43,381 bases of DNA, from the IMG/VR virus record IMGVR_UViG_3300044986_000091, positions 1-43,381 of that record; one strand, written 5' to 3'. The position numbers and the translations under genes were made by a program. Below, one piece after another: positions 15,557 to 21,804 of the stretch. The notes under the pieces are model-generated. The model had not been told where the DNA came from. It did not search any database and saw nothing but the letters and a program-made list of their open reading frames with translations. Numbering within the stretch: position 1 is the stretch's first letter; each line of letters starts with the position of its first letter. This stretch comes from a virus.

Positions 15557-17065
15557 CTAATAGAACCCCTGCCCGCGATGGCTCTTGAACCACCTTACGG
15601 GTTCTGGCTCATCCGATGGCAGTTTGATAAAGCCCCCCTGCCGAAAGCGCAGCAAGGCAAGTGTGGTCGCGTCTACCAAGTCGTCATTCGACCCGGACGG
15701 GAAGTCATTGCACTCCTCCACGACCTCCCATGCCCAACGCCGGTCGGGCACCCATACGATACCCGCCGAAAAGAGGTCCGTCACGGCATTTACACGCGAG
15801 ATCTTGTCTTGCCCTTTACCCGGCGTGAACTCCATGAGCGGGACGCCCATGCGCCTCATCTCCTGATACAGCGCCGCACCGTTTGACTTCTTTTCCACGA
15901 TAAAGCTGTCGGGGTTCCAGCTTTTGTACTCTTCCAGCACCAACTGTTTAAGTTCGGGGAACTCCAATCGTTGCTTGATACTATTTAACAAAATGATGTT
16001 TTTGGACTTGGTTTCTTCATTAAAGAACACGCCCCATGTTAATAAGGCGTTGTAGTCGGCACGGTTGTTTTTCTCCTGCGCCGCGTCCAAAGACATAATG
16101 ATGAACTCGCAGGCGGGGGGGTCTTCTTTCTCCCAAACCTGCCACCACTCTCGCTTGATGAGCGCACCCTCTTCGGATGTCGGCTCCTGCATGTACTGGG
16201 CCTGCCAGTACCGCACATCCATGCTGGCCTTTTTAGCAAGGAGTTCGTCGATACCCCAGAACTCAGGCCAGAGGGGTTTCTCATTGAGGATGGCGGGGAA
16301 CTCGACAATTTCCCACTCATCTGCATCCTCGTTCTTGGTCATGTGGTCGATGATTTTTCCCGTCAGATCCATCTTGGACCAACGGGTCATTACGACAATA
16401 ATCGCGCCACCCGGCATCAACCTTTGGACCGGACCCGACTGGAACCACTCCCACGCGGGCTCAAAAACATCTGAGCGCCCTTGCTTAGCTTCTTGTTCAG
16501 AATGAGGATCATCAATAATAAAAAGATCTGCACCGCGTCCAGCCAAAGCGCCGCCGACGCCGATTGCGAAATATTCTCCATTGAAGTTCGTACCCCATCG
16601 GGATGCTGACTTACTGTCTGCCTGCAACTCGACGTTTGGGAAGATGTCTCGGTAAAGATCAGATCCGACAAGGTTGCGAACCCTCCGTCCGAAATTAACT
16701 GCGAGATCCGCAGTATGGGAGGCCATAATGACCTTTTTGTGCGGATATTTGCCTAAAAACCACGCCGGAGCGAGGTAAGAAATCATTTCAGACTTACCAT
16801 GTCGCGGCGCAATGTTAACAATCACGCGTTTTTTTACCCCATTGGCTATGTCTTCGAAGATCTTCGCCAATTTCCGGTGATGTGGGCCGACTTTGTAACC
16901 GGTATAAACGTGATCAATAAAATCAAGGAACGAATCTTTGCCTAATTTCTGCGTTATTTGGGTTTGATACTGCTTTAGAAGGGTCGCCACCCGCCGTTTC
17001 TCTTTGTCCGGCAGGTTTGGCAACGCCAACTTCAACTTTTGCAGATTTTCAGCCGTAATTTGCAC
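15557..17065 (-). CDS. terL: Terminase large subunit (ATPase and nuclease)
   Basis: 502 residues. The ATPase domain has an atypical Walker A, APRHGKSE (86-93), a Walker B LFIIDDP (181-187) and a coupling motif MTRWS (226-230). The RNase H-like nuclease domain has its acidic residues in SLDAAQ (D327), VEKKSNG (E391) and SNDDLVDA (D461/D462, D465). It packages concatemeric DNA through the portal encoded next. The start is GTG with no clear ribosome site; no alternative Met is near. Overall architecture and length match phage terminases, so confidence is high. Confidence 0.93.
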   Translation of the reverse strand: MQITAENLQKLKLALPNLPDKEKRRVATLLKQYQTQITQKLGKDSFLDFIDHVYTGYKVGPHHRKLAKIFEDIANGVKKRVIVNIAPRHGKSEMISYLAPAWFLGKYPHKKVIMASHTADLAVNFGRRVRNLVGSDLYRDIFPNVELQADSKSASRWGTNFNGEYFAIGVGGALAGRGADLFIIDDPHSEQEAKQGRSDVFEPAWEWFQSGPVQRLMPGGAIIVVMTRWSKMDLTGKIIDHMTKNEDADEWEIVEFPAILNEKPLWPEFWGIDELLAKKASMDVRYWQAQYMQEPTSEEGALIKREWWQVWEKEDPPACEFIIMSLDAAQEKNNRADYNALLTWGVFFNEETKSKNIILLNSIKQRLEFPELKQLVLEEYKSWNPDSFIVEKKSNGAALYQEMRRMGVPLMEFTPGKGQDKISRVNAVTDLFSAGIVWVPDRRWAWEVVEECNDFPSGSNDDLVDATTLALLRFRQGGFIKLPSDEPEPVRWFKSHRGQGFY

Positions 17066-17068
17066 GTT

Positions 17069-17266
17069 TTAATCGTCAACCAACGCTTTGATGCCCATTT
17101 TCTCGGGCCCCCATAGCCCTACCGGGCACCGCTGGTTTGCAAAACGGGTTTTTCCCTGCACAAAACACCCGCATTTCTTGCAGATACCCAATTTATTGTT
17201 CTCGCAGGGGTCGCAATAGGCCAGCCGGTGCTGCACGACCTCTTCGGAGGCTAAAAACTCACCCAT
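17069..17266 (-). CDS. Cys-rich zinc-binding small protein (DUF6171-like)
   Basis: 65 residues with CDPCENNKLGICKKCGCF and a later Cys in NQRCPVGLWG: six Cys in a compact arrangement, consistent with a zinc ribbon. The pattern CKKCGCF followed by CPxGxW resembles a small phage family I believe is DUF6171. It overlaps the small terminase gene end by eight bases and lies 3 bases before the large terminase. A role in packaging is possible but unproven. Confidence 0.65.
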   Translation of the reverse strand: MGEFLASEEVVQHRLAYCDPCENNKLGICKKCGCFVQGKTRFANQRCPVGLWGPEKMGIKALVDD

Positions 17267-17813
17267 TTATCACCTCTTTTTCCTCAATAACCCGGTATTC
17301 GATGCCTTCCAACACCGACATCAACTCCTTCTCCACCTCTTCGATGGGTTTAATGATGTGAGTGGTCTCGGTGCGCTTCTTAAAGGCGTCTACACCGTCT
17401 ACTTCCCCGAGTTTGGAGAGGGCTTGGATGCGGGTTTTGCTCTCGGTGGCGTTGTTGTACTCATCAAGGAGTGCGTTCACCACGAAATTCTTCAGTTGGA
17501 CGAGGTCTTCGACCACCTCAAAGTCGTATTTGGCGACCATCCCTGCGAGCACGGCCTTGGTGCTATCGCGTAAAGCGTTGAAATTTGGCTTTACCTTGGG
17601 GTTTTGAATGATCTCTTTGGCAACTTTCTTGCCTTCTTCGACATCCTTTTCGTCAATCTGCATGGGTGCCCCAGTCAACTCGGCCAATTCCACGTAGGTT
17701 TTGGCAATCCCGTCGAGTTCTTCGCGGGCAGATAGCTCCGGCAACGCCTCGGAGGCGTTCTTAGGGAGGGGGATACCTTCTTCTATCTCTGGTACGAGTG
17801 GTTCCATGTGCAT
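17259..17813 (-). CDS. Terminase small subunit, probable
   Basis: 184 residues from ATG at 17813; a GTG at 17846 or ATG at 17807 are alternatives and no start has a strong ribosome site. The protein is helical, with an acidic N-terminus, a middle (NFNALRDSTKAVLAGMVAKY) and a C-terminus (LSKLGEVDGVDAFKKRTET, then EEVEKELMSVLEGIEYRV). Position immediately upstream of the large terminase and a DNA-recognition-sized helical domain suggest the small subunit, which recognises the packaging site. It is the first gene of the late operon. Confidence 0.6.
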   Translation of the reverse strand: MHMEPLVPEIEEGIPLPKNASEALPELSAREELDGIAKTYVELAELTGAPMQIDEKDVEEGKKVAKEIIQNPKVKPNFNALRDSTKAVLAGMVAKYDFEVVEDLVQLKNFVVNALLDEYNNATESKTRIQALSKLGEVDGVDAFKKRTETTHIIKPIEEVEKELMSVLEGIEYRVIEEKEVING

Positions 17814-17940
17814 GGGGTTTGGCCCAAGTTGTTGGATATATAGCACGGAAATGGGGATGGAACCAAATTTAAAGGGGGGTGGGTTTTTATACAGAGGGGG
17901 TGGGGGTCAAGTTGCAACAAAATACTAAAATGAGGGAGGA

Positions 17941-18001
17941 CCCGGGAAAAATAAAAAGTAAAGAGGCGTGGCCCGGGAAATAAGGTTTGGAACCCGGGAA
18001 A
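17941..18001. repeat. Three CCCGGGAAA direct repeats, 31 and 21 bp apart
   Basis: CCCGGGAAA occurs at 17941-17949, 17972-17980 and 17993-18001. The offsets of 31 and 21 bp are about three and two helical turns, so all three lie on the same DNA face. Location between divergent operons suggests an operator for a phage regulator. No protein is assigned. Confidence 0.6.
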
Positions 18002-18103
18002 AATGCGGATCGTTTGTGCGTATTCAGGGGTACGGGGTGCGGGTGGGGGGCCCCATAAAATTCCGGGGGGTGCCGGGGGAGTGGGGTCGAGGCTGCCAAG
18101 ATT

Positions 18104-18131
18104 TTGCAACATAAGTTACGAATCGTATACT
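18104..18131 (+). promoter_or_regulatory. Early promoter PA (TTGCAA-16-TATACT)
   Basis: A -35 box TTGCAA (18104-18109) and a -10 box TATACT (18126-18131) are 16 bases apart. The spacer (CATAAGTTACGAATCG) is nearly identical in two further promoters at 18951 and 19550. Predicted start near 18138. Strong sigma70-like promoter for the first early cassette. Confidence 0.82.
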
Positions 18132-18137
18132 GGGAAC

Positions 18138-18160
18138 CGTCGAGGCAATACCGCCCGACG
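18138..18160 (+). other. 5' mRNA hairpin of early cassette A
   Basis: CGTCG-A-GGC / AATACC / GCC-CGACG forms an 8-pair stem with one bulged A, beginning at the predicted transcription start. It is followed by the ribosome site GGAG. Likely protects the mRNA 5' end. Confidence 0.6.
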
Positions 18161-18176
18161 TAACCGGAGAAAGCAA

Positions 18177-18422
18177 ATGACGATCTACATCAACAAAGAA
18201 GTGACCATCGAAGACTACGAAGTCGAGATTGAATTGGATGAGAGTGAGGTGCTGAATGAAATCGATACCGATGTGCTGATTGAGCATGTGGTTGATCAGT
18301 GCAGTGCTTCACGCATCCTCAACAAACTAGACGCAAGCGATATCGTCGCGCATGTTGCAGGAGACAAGCAGGCACTCGCATCACTGCTTCGCGCTGTTGC
18401 GGATCAGTTGAACTATCAGTAA
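18177..18422 (+). CDS. Small acidic early protein
   Basis: 81 residues; ATG at 18177 is chosen because GGAGAAAGCAA lies directly upstream and promoter PA is 46 bases before. The longer open frame to 18003 would start ahead of the promoter. The protein is strongly acidic (about 18 Asp/Glu against 5 Lys/Arg), with IEDYEVEIELDESEVLNE then helical ASDIVAHVAGDKQALASL. First gene of the early region. Small acidic early proteins can bind or mimic nucleic-acid partners, but no such function is shown here. Confidence 0.72.
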   Translation: MTIYINKEVTIEDYEVEIELDESEVLNEIDTDVLIEHVVDQCSASRILNKLDASDIVAHVAGDKQALASLLRAVADQLNYQ

Positions 18423-18429
18423 CCACAAC

Positions 18430-18455
18430 GGGCGGGACTGCAAACCGCCCCACCT
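18430..18455 (+). terminator. Hairpin after first early gene, weak terminator or attenuator
   Basis: GGGCGG / GACTGCAAA / CCGCCC is followed by CACCTTTT. The loop nearly equals that of the terminator at 18851 (GACTTCAAA) while the stems differ. Partial read-through would feed the next two genes, which have no promoter of their own. Confidence 0.5.
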
Positions 18456-18470
18456 TTTAGGGGAAAGCAA

Positions 18471-18662
18471 ATGCATATCAATGACGTTGTATTGAGTCTG
18501 AAGTTTGACGGTTTCTGGTACACGTATCACACGATGACATCGATGCCGTACGACGACAGTCGCATGGATGCACTCTGGAAGATATGGGTTGCACGGCAGC
18601 ACATGCTGCACAAGGATGGACGCTCGATGCGTGAACGGTTTGTTGACTGGGCTCTTAACTAG
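18471..18662 (+). CDS. Small early protein, unknown function
   Basis: 63 residues with the ribosome site GGGGAAAGCAA before ATG. Aromatic-rich N-terminus (DGFWYTYHTMTSMPYDD) and helical C-terminus (MDALWKIWVARQHMLHK). Second gene of cassette A. No domain recognised. Confidence 0.7.
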   Translation: MHINDVVLSLKFDGFWYTYHTMTSMPYDDSRMDALWKIWVARQHMLHKDGRSMRERFVDWALN

Positions 18663-18672
18663 GAGAAAGCAC

Positions 18673-18843
18673 ATGAACATGTTTGACGCAGTGATGATTG
18701 CTGAGGGCGAGATCGAAGCAGACGAAGATAAGCAGTTGGAAGCATGGCAGTTCCTGCATGACTCGGGACTTGCCTACCAACTGCAAGGTTGGTTCGGACG
18801 CAGAGCACAAGAGTTGATCGCAGCAGGATTTATTCGAGAGTAA
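18673..18843 (+). CDS. Small helical early protein
   Basis: 56 residues from ATG at 18673, preceded by AGGAGAAAGC. The sequence DAVMIAEGEIEADEDKQ then WQFLHDSGLAYQLQGWFGR resembles a common small phage early family of unknown function. It starts 10 bases after the previous stop and is the last gene of cassette A. The longer frame from 18568 lacks a ribosome site. Confidence 0.75.
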   Translation: MNMFDAVMIAEGEIEADEDKQLEAWQFLHDSGLAYQLQGWFGRRAQELIAAGFIRE

Positions 18844-18850
18844 CTCCGGT

Positions 18851-18882
18851 GGAGGCAGGGACTTCAAACCTGCCTCCTTTTT
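18851..18882 (+). terminator. Rho-independent terminator of early cassette A
   Basis: GGAGGCAGG / GACTTCAAA / CCTGCCTCC, a perfect 9-pair stem, followed by TTTTT. Confidence 0.9.
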
Positions 18883-18895
18883 CTTTGGCCTTAAT

Positions 18896-18926
18896 TTTGA
18901 TACCAGTTATGCGTGTGCGCGAGAGG
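18896..18926 (+). repeat. TTTGATACCAGTTATGCG repeat, copy 1
   Basis: TTTGATACCAGTTATGCG followed by TGTGCGCGAGAGG. Copies lie at 19483 and 20292, each just after a terminator. Function unknown: operator, promoter part or recombination site. Confidence 0.75.
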
Positions 18927-18950
18927 CCCGCGTGTGAGTGCGTGGGGGAT

Positions 18951-18978
18951 TTGCAATCAAAGTTACGAATCGTATAAT
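18951..18978 (+). promoter_or_regulatory. Early promoter PB (TTGCAA-16-TATAAT)
   Basis: TTGCAA (18951-18956) and a perfect TATAAT (18973-18978), 16 bases apart, with the conserved AGTTACGAATCG just before the -10 box. Predicted start near 18985. Confidence 0.88.
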
Positions 18979-18983
18979 GTGAA

Positions 18984-19004
18984 TTGTCGGGACAAGACCG
19001 GCAA
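18984..19004 (+). other. 5' mRNA hairpin of early cassette B
   Basis: TTGTCGG / GACAAGA / CCGGCAA, 7 pairs including one G-U, starting at the predicted transcription start and followed by the ribosome site CGGAG. Confidence 0.6.
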
Positions 19005-19023
19005 CAACCAACGGAGAAAGCAT

Positions 19024-19419
19024 ATGAAGGTTATTCAAAACGCCAACAAAGTCGCACGTGAAAACGCAAAGGCAATCAATCGCGTGATCAAGCGCGATGC
19101 CAAACGTGTCGGCGATGTGGTGAAGATACTGACGGGAGCCAAGCTTAACGTCACGTACGTGTACGTGGACTCGGGCTCTTACAATATCTCGGTCGTAGGA
19201 TCGCGAGCAGATCTGGATATCATGTTCGGTGTGCTGCGCCGCGCAGGATTGACGCCACGTTCGCGACCGCAGGAAAAGGAGTCGATGTACACCACGTGGT
19301 GGAATTGGGAAGACGGTAACAACGTCTGGATCTCGTTCTCTTCCACTTCGTGCAGGCGCGTGAAGGTCGGCACAGAGATGAAGGAAGTGGACGTCTACGA
19401 GACGGTCTGCGAGGACTAA
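19024..19419 (+). CDS. Early cassette B protein, unknown function
   Basis: 131 residues from ATG at 19024, preceded by CGGAGAAAGCAT; the longer frame from 18913 starts ahead of the promoter. A basic helical N-terminus (NKVARENAKAINRVIKRDAK) is followed by a mixed alpha/beta part (NVTYVYVDSGSYNISVVG, DLDIMFGVLRRAGLTP) and Trp-rich MYTTWWNWEDGNNVW. It is the only gene between promoter PB and its own terminator. No family recognised. Confidence 0.72.
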   Translation: MKVIQNANKVARENAKAINRVIKRDAKRVGDVVKILTGAKLNVTYVYVDSGSYNISVVGSRADLDIMFGVLRRAGLTPRSRPQEKESMYTTWWNWEDGNNVWISFSSTSCRRVKVGTEMKEVDVYETVCED

Positions 19420-19435
19420 CACCGGATTCTCCGGG

Positions 19436-19469
19436 GGGTCGGGAGGCGAAAGCCTCTCGGCCCTTTTTT
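19436..19469 (+). terminator. Rho-independent terminator of early cassette B (GAAA loop)
   Basis: GGGTCGGGAGGC / GAAA / GCCTCTCGGCCC, a 12-pair stem with two G-U pairs, followed by TTTTTT. Confidence 0.9.
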
Positions 19470-19482
19470 ATTGCCCCCAGCT

Positions 19483-19500
19483 TTTGATACCAGTTATGCG
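19483..19500 (+). repeat. TTTGATACCAGTTATGCG repeat, copy 2
   Basis: An exact copy of the 18-base core, followed here by AGAGCGCGGGCG instead of the TGTGCGCGAGAGG extension of copies 1 and 3. Confidence 0.75.
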
Positions 19501-19549
19501 AGAGCGCGGGCGGGGGGCGCGTAAAAAACGGGGTGCGTGCGCGTAAGTT

Positions 19550-19577
19550 TTGCAACATAAGTTGCGATTCGTATAAT
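19550..19577 (+). promoter_or_regulatory. Early promoter PC (TTGCAA-16-TATAAT)
   Basis: TTGCAA (19550-19555) and TATAAT (19572-19577), 16 bases apart, followed by GGGAACCGT as in promoter PA. Predicted start near 19584. Confidence 0.88.
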
Positions 19578-19583
19578 GGGAAC

Positions 19584-19601
19584 CGTGGCGATGTTGCCAC
19601 G
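19584..19601 (+). other. 5' mRNA hairpin of early cassette C
   Basis: CGTGGC / GATGTT / GCCACG, a perfect 6-pair stem starting at the predicted transcription start, followed by the ribosome site GGAGGAAAGC. Confidence 0.6.
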
Positions 19602-19614
19602 TGGAGGAAAGCAT

Positions 19615-20232
19615 ATGTGGAAAGTATCAACGGCTAACGCGCTAGTCGGCGGATTGTCCGCGCCGGGTAAGATGCCTTGCCCGTCTTTTTCGATTAGTGC
19701 GCTCGCCTGTAAGACCGGCGGCCTCTTGCGGAAAATTGCCAATTCCGTGTGCGCGAAGTGCTACGCACTCAAGGGCCGCTACATGTTCGCCAATGTTCAA
19801 GCCGCGCTCGCTCGTCGCATGACGGTGCTTGCTCGGGCATTGGCAAACCCAGAGTTCCGGGCCGAGTTCGTATCGGCGATGTCGTTCTTGATATCACGGC
19901 ACAAGTGGTTTCGGTGGCACGACTCTGGTGATCTGCAATCGGCGGCGCACTTCGCTCTGATCTGCGACATTGCGCGGGCTACGCCTAACACGATGCACTG
20001 GCTACCAACCAAGGAGCCGCGCTTCGCGAAGGGTGACATCCCAAGCAATCTGATCGTGCGAGTCTCGGCACCGATGATCGATCAGGCTGCACCAAAGTAC
20101 CGGCACACTTCGACGGTGGTATCTGACAAGAGCGCCGCAACGTGTCGGGCTTTCGAGCGGCAAGGCAAGTGCGGGCCATGCCGAGCCTGCTGGGATGTCA
20201 ACGTAGCCAACGTGGCCTACTACAAACACTGA
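19615..20232 (+). CDS. GP88-family protein (mycobacteriophage gene 88-like)
   Basis: 205 residues from ATG at 19615, preceded by GGAGGAAAGCAT; an earlier ATG at 19576 falls on the -10 box. Conserved features of the GP88 family: ACKTGGLLRK, CAKCYALKGRY (46-56), FRWHDSGDLQ (99-108), HWLPTKEP (128-135) and a C-terminal Cys cluster (KCGPCRACWD, Cys 186/189/192, with C177). The conserved Cys suggest metal or Fe-S binding. The biochemical activity is not known to me. It has its own promoter and terminator, so strong early expression is likely. Confidence 0.82.
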   Translation: MWKVSTANALVGGLSAPGKMPCPSFSISALACKTGGLLRKIANSVCAKCYALKGRYMFANVQAALARRMTVLARALANPEFRAEFVSAMSFLISRHKWFRWHDSGDLQSAAHFALICDIARATPNTMHWLPTKEPRFAKGDIPSNLIVRVSAPMIDQAAPKYRHTSTVVSDKSAATCRAFERQGKCGPCRACWDVNVANVAYYKH

Positions 20233-20246
20233 CCGGTTCCTCCGGG

Positions 20247-20280
20247 GGCGGGCGGGCTTCGGCCCCCCGCCTTTTCTTTT
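20247..20280 (+). terminator. Rho-independent terminator of early cassette C (TTCG loop)
   Basis: GGCGGG-C-GGGC / TTCG / GCCCCCCGCC, 10 pairs with one bulged C, followed by TTTTCTTTT. Confidence 0.88.
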
Positions 20281-20291
20281 TGCCGACGCCC

Positions 20292-20322
20292 TTTGATACC
20301 AGTTCTGCGTGTGCGCGAGAGG
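20292..20322 (+). repeat. TTTGATACCAGTTCTGCG repeat, copy 3
   Basis: Matches copy 1 over about 30 bases, including the TGTGCGCGAGAGG extension, with one core change (A to C). It follows the cassette C terminator, but no intact promoter PA/PB/PC match comes after it; only AGTTACGATTTTGCAG at about 20363 is reminiscent. Confidence 0.7.
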
Positions 20323-20428
20323 GGGGCGCTTTTGCGCGAAGCAAGGCCGCGCTTGACCGCGCAGTTACGATTTTGCAGAGCATTTAAACGCCGCGCAGAA
20401 CGTCGCAGGCTGCGTCAGACCGCGCCTT

Positions 20429-20834
20429 GTGTCAGTTTTTGCCCCGTCTGTGTCAAAAGTGTCAGCGAAAATTTTCATTTTGACACAGGGTTTTCGCAGC
20501 ATAAGTGTTTGATTTGCTTGGTAAAAATGACGTTTGGTCAAAGATTTGTGTCAATTGTGTCAACTTTTTTCAGATAGGGGGGCCGAAAACAGGGTCAACA
20601 GGTTCGAGGGAGAGGGGACGGCAAGTGCATGACCCAACCCGTTTTGGAGCCGTCCTATCCCAAAAAACCCGACACAATTGACACAATCCCTCTTCTTCTT
20701 CTTTTTCTTAAAAATAAATAATAATAAAATCATAGACTTACACCCACTTCTTCCCACTCCACCTATCAATTTCGTGTGCTATTCCATAACTTTGATTTTT
20801 GACACAGTTGACACAACTGACACAGCCCCGACAC
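20429..20834. repeat. Iteron-like GTGTCA / TGACAC cluster with 9-bp periodicity
   Basis: GTGTCA starts at 20429, 20450, 20459, 20548 and 20557. TGACAC starts at 20481, 20679, 20800, 20809 and 20818. CGACAC variants start at 20670 and 20829. Neighbouring copies are exactly 9 bp apart in five places. Those on the left mostly read GTGTCA and those on the right TGACAC, flanking the AT-rich block. Confidence 0.8.
20691..20740. other. AT-rich block, possible DNA-unwinding element
   Basis: A pyrimidine run (TCTTCTTCTTCTTTTTC) followed by an A/T-only stretch (AAAAATAAATAATAATAAAA), much richer in A+T than the surroundings, lying between the two groups of hexamer repeats. Confidence 0.5.
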
Positions 20835-20952
20835 AGCCCCCCCAGAAATGCATAGCGTTTTGTGTACCTATCTGGGCTAGACAACCCTTTAAACGTTCTA
20901 TAACATTCCTTTCACAACGCAGCACCGTGCTGCGGCAGACAGGAGAGCAGAC

Positions 20953-21177
20953 ATGAGCAACAGCGAAGATGAAATCGTGACCCTAAAACTGGGTAGAAAG
21001 GCAGCGGGCACGCTGTCCCTTGCCCTGTGGATTCTGTACAGACACGGGATCAATCACTACGAGCAGCGCAAGATTGGGATGTACCGCGACGATAAACGCA
21101 TCCGTGAAGCCTATCGCGCCCTCGACAAGTTGAAAGACCGCCGCCGCAAGTCAACGTCACTAAGTTTCGAGCAATAG
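20953..21177 (+). CDS. Small basic early protein
   Basis: 74 residues with ribosome site AGGAGAGCAGAC before ATG. A hydrophobic helix (AAGTLSLALWILYRHG) is followed by a basic helical C-terminus (KRIREAYRALDKLKDRRRK). First gene after the iteron region. Function unknown. Confidence 0.7.
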   Translation: MSNSEDEIVTLKLGRKAAGTLSLALWILYRHGINHYEQRKIGMYRDDKRIREAYRALDKLKDRRRKSTSLSFEQ

Positions 21178-21188
21178 GAGAAGCAACC

Positions 21189-21497
21189 ATGAACTACGCC
21201 AATTACTGCGGATACACCGACGTCAAACCTTTCGAGATCATCCACCGTGTCAGCGACAAGACCCTCGACATTCGCGCCATGAGCGCGGAGCGCGACCCGT
21301 CATGGAAGCCGGACTTTGTCCCCGGCGGGTTCTGCGGGACGGTGATCAATCAGCACGATCAGCGTTGGACCATCAAGAGCGACCCGGATGGTCGCGTTGT
21401 CCGAATCCGCTTGGGCAAGCGCGGATGGAAGGATGCTCACGGCAACCGCTACAACCTGTCCGACAAGCCCATCAAGTTCCACGATTACAACTTCTAA
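21189..21497 (+). CDS. Conserved phage protein, unknown function
   Basis: 102 residues. NYCGYTDVKPFEIIHRVS, AERDPSWKPDFVPGGFCG and LSDKPIKFHDYNF form a pattern I recognise from a widespread phage/prophage family without known function. It is beta-rich with several Trp. ATG follows GGAGAAGCAACC. It starts 11 bases after the previous gene. Confidence 0.75.
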   Translation: MNYANYCGYTDVKPFEIIHRVSDKTLDIRAMSAERDPSWKPDFVPGGFCGTVINQHDQRWTIKSDPDGRVVRIRLGKRGWKDAHGNRYNLSDKPIKFHDYNF

Positions 21498-21511
21498 ACG
21501 GAGAAGCAGAC

Positions 21512-21802
21512 ATGGCTACCCACACCCCCTATCTGACCATCATCTACACCCGATTCGCCGGAGCCACCAATACGCAGGGCAGCAGGATCATTGCCACCGC
21601 CAACCACTTCGGGAAGAAGGACAAGGTCACCCATAACTACCTCCACGAATACACCGGGGAGGAAAACCACAAGACGGCAGCGTTTAAATTCCTGCTGAAG
21701 TACCTCGACAAGGATGACCGGGGGAACTTCGAACTGGTCGGCATGAGCGACAACCCGACAGGCAGCGGCACGGCTTGGGTCTTCAAGCGAGTAGGAGCCT
21801 AA
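21512..21802 (+). CDS. Small phage protein, unknown function
   Basis: 96 residues from ATG at 21512, preceded by GGAGAAGCAGAC, the local standard ribosome site; the longer frame starting at 21302 overlaps the previous gene and has no such site. The product (TPYLTIIYTRFAGATNTQG, TAAFKFLLKYLDKDD, GSGTAWVFKRVGA) looks like a small alpha/beta fold. No family recognised. Confidence 0.72.
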   Translation: MATHTPYLTIIYTRFAGATNTQGSRIIATANHFGKKDKVTHNYLHEYTGEENHKTAAFKFLLKYLDKDDRGNFELVGMSDNPTGSGTAWVFKRVGA

Positions 21803-21804
21803 AC

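Larger units (their letters stand above)
17847..18176. promoter_or_regulatory. Divergent control region between late and early arms
   Basis: About 330 bases with no gene, separating minus-strand late genes from plus-strand early genes. It is G-rich on the plus strand. It holds three CCCGGGAAA direct repeats, the first early promoter and its 5' hairpin. A minus-strand TATAAA (about 17885-17890) with TTGCAA or TTGACC farther upstream might serve the late operon, but the spacings (20 and 13) are not ideal. Confidence 0.5.
20233..20952. other. 720-base gene-free region: candidate replication origin / control region
   Basis: No convincing gene. It starts with the terminator and repeat copy 3, then 12 GTGTCA/TGACAC-type hexamers between 20429 and 20834, and an AT-rich pyrimidine/A stretch (20691-20740). 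Open frames here have low-complexity Lys or Phe runs and are spurious. Confidence 0.6.

Noticed and set aside
17867-18176. Open frames across the G-rich divergent region, including the 5' extension of the first early gene
   Set aside because: They start ahead of promoter PA and consist of Gly/Pro/Arg-rich translation of G-runs; the ATG at 18177 has the proper ribosome site.
18429-20275. Regularly spaced repeats as a possible CRISPR array
   Set aside because: The repeats are promoters, hairpins and an 18-30 base element separated by hundreds of bases and genes, not short uniform spacers.
20601-20615. GGTTCGAGGG string resembling a tRNA T-loop
   Set aside because: No acceptor or anticodon stem can be built around it; no tRNA seen anywhere in the window.
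20560-20956. Open frames with Lys or Phe runs in the iteron region
   Set aside because: Products are low-complexity translations of the AT-rich block; no ribosome sites.
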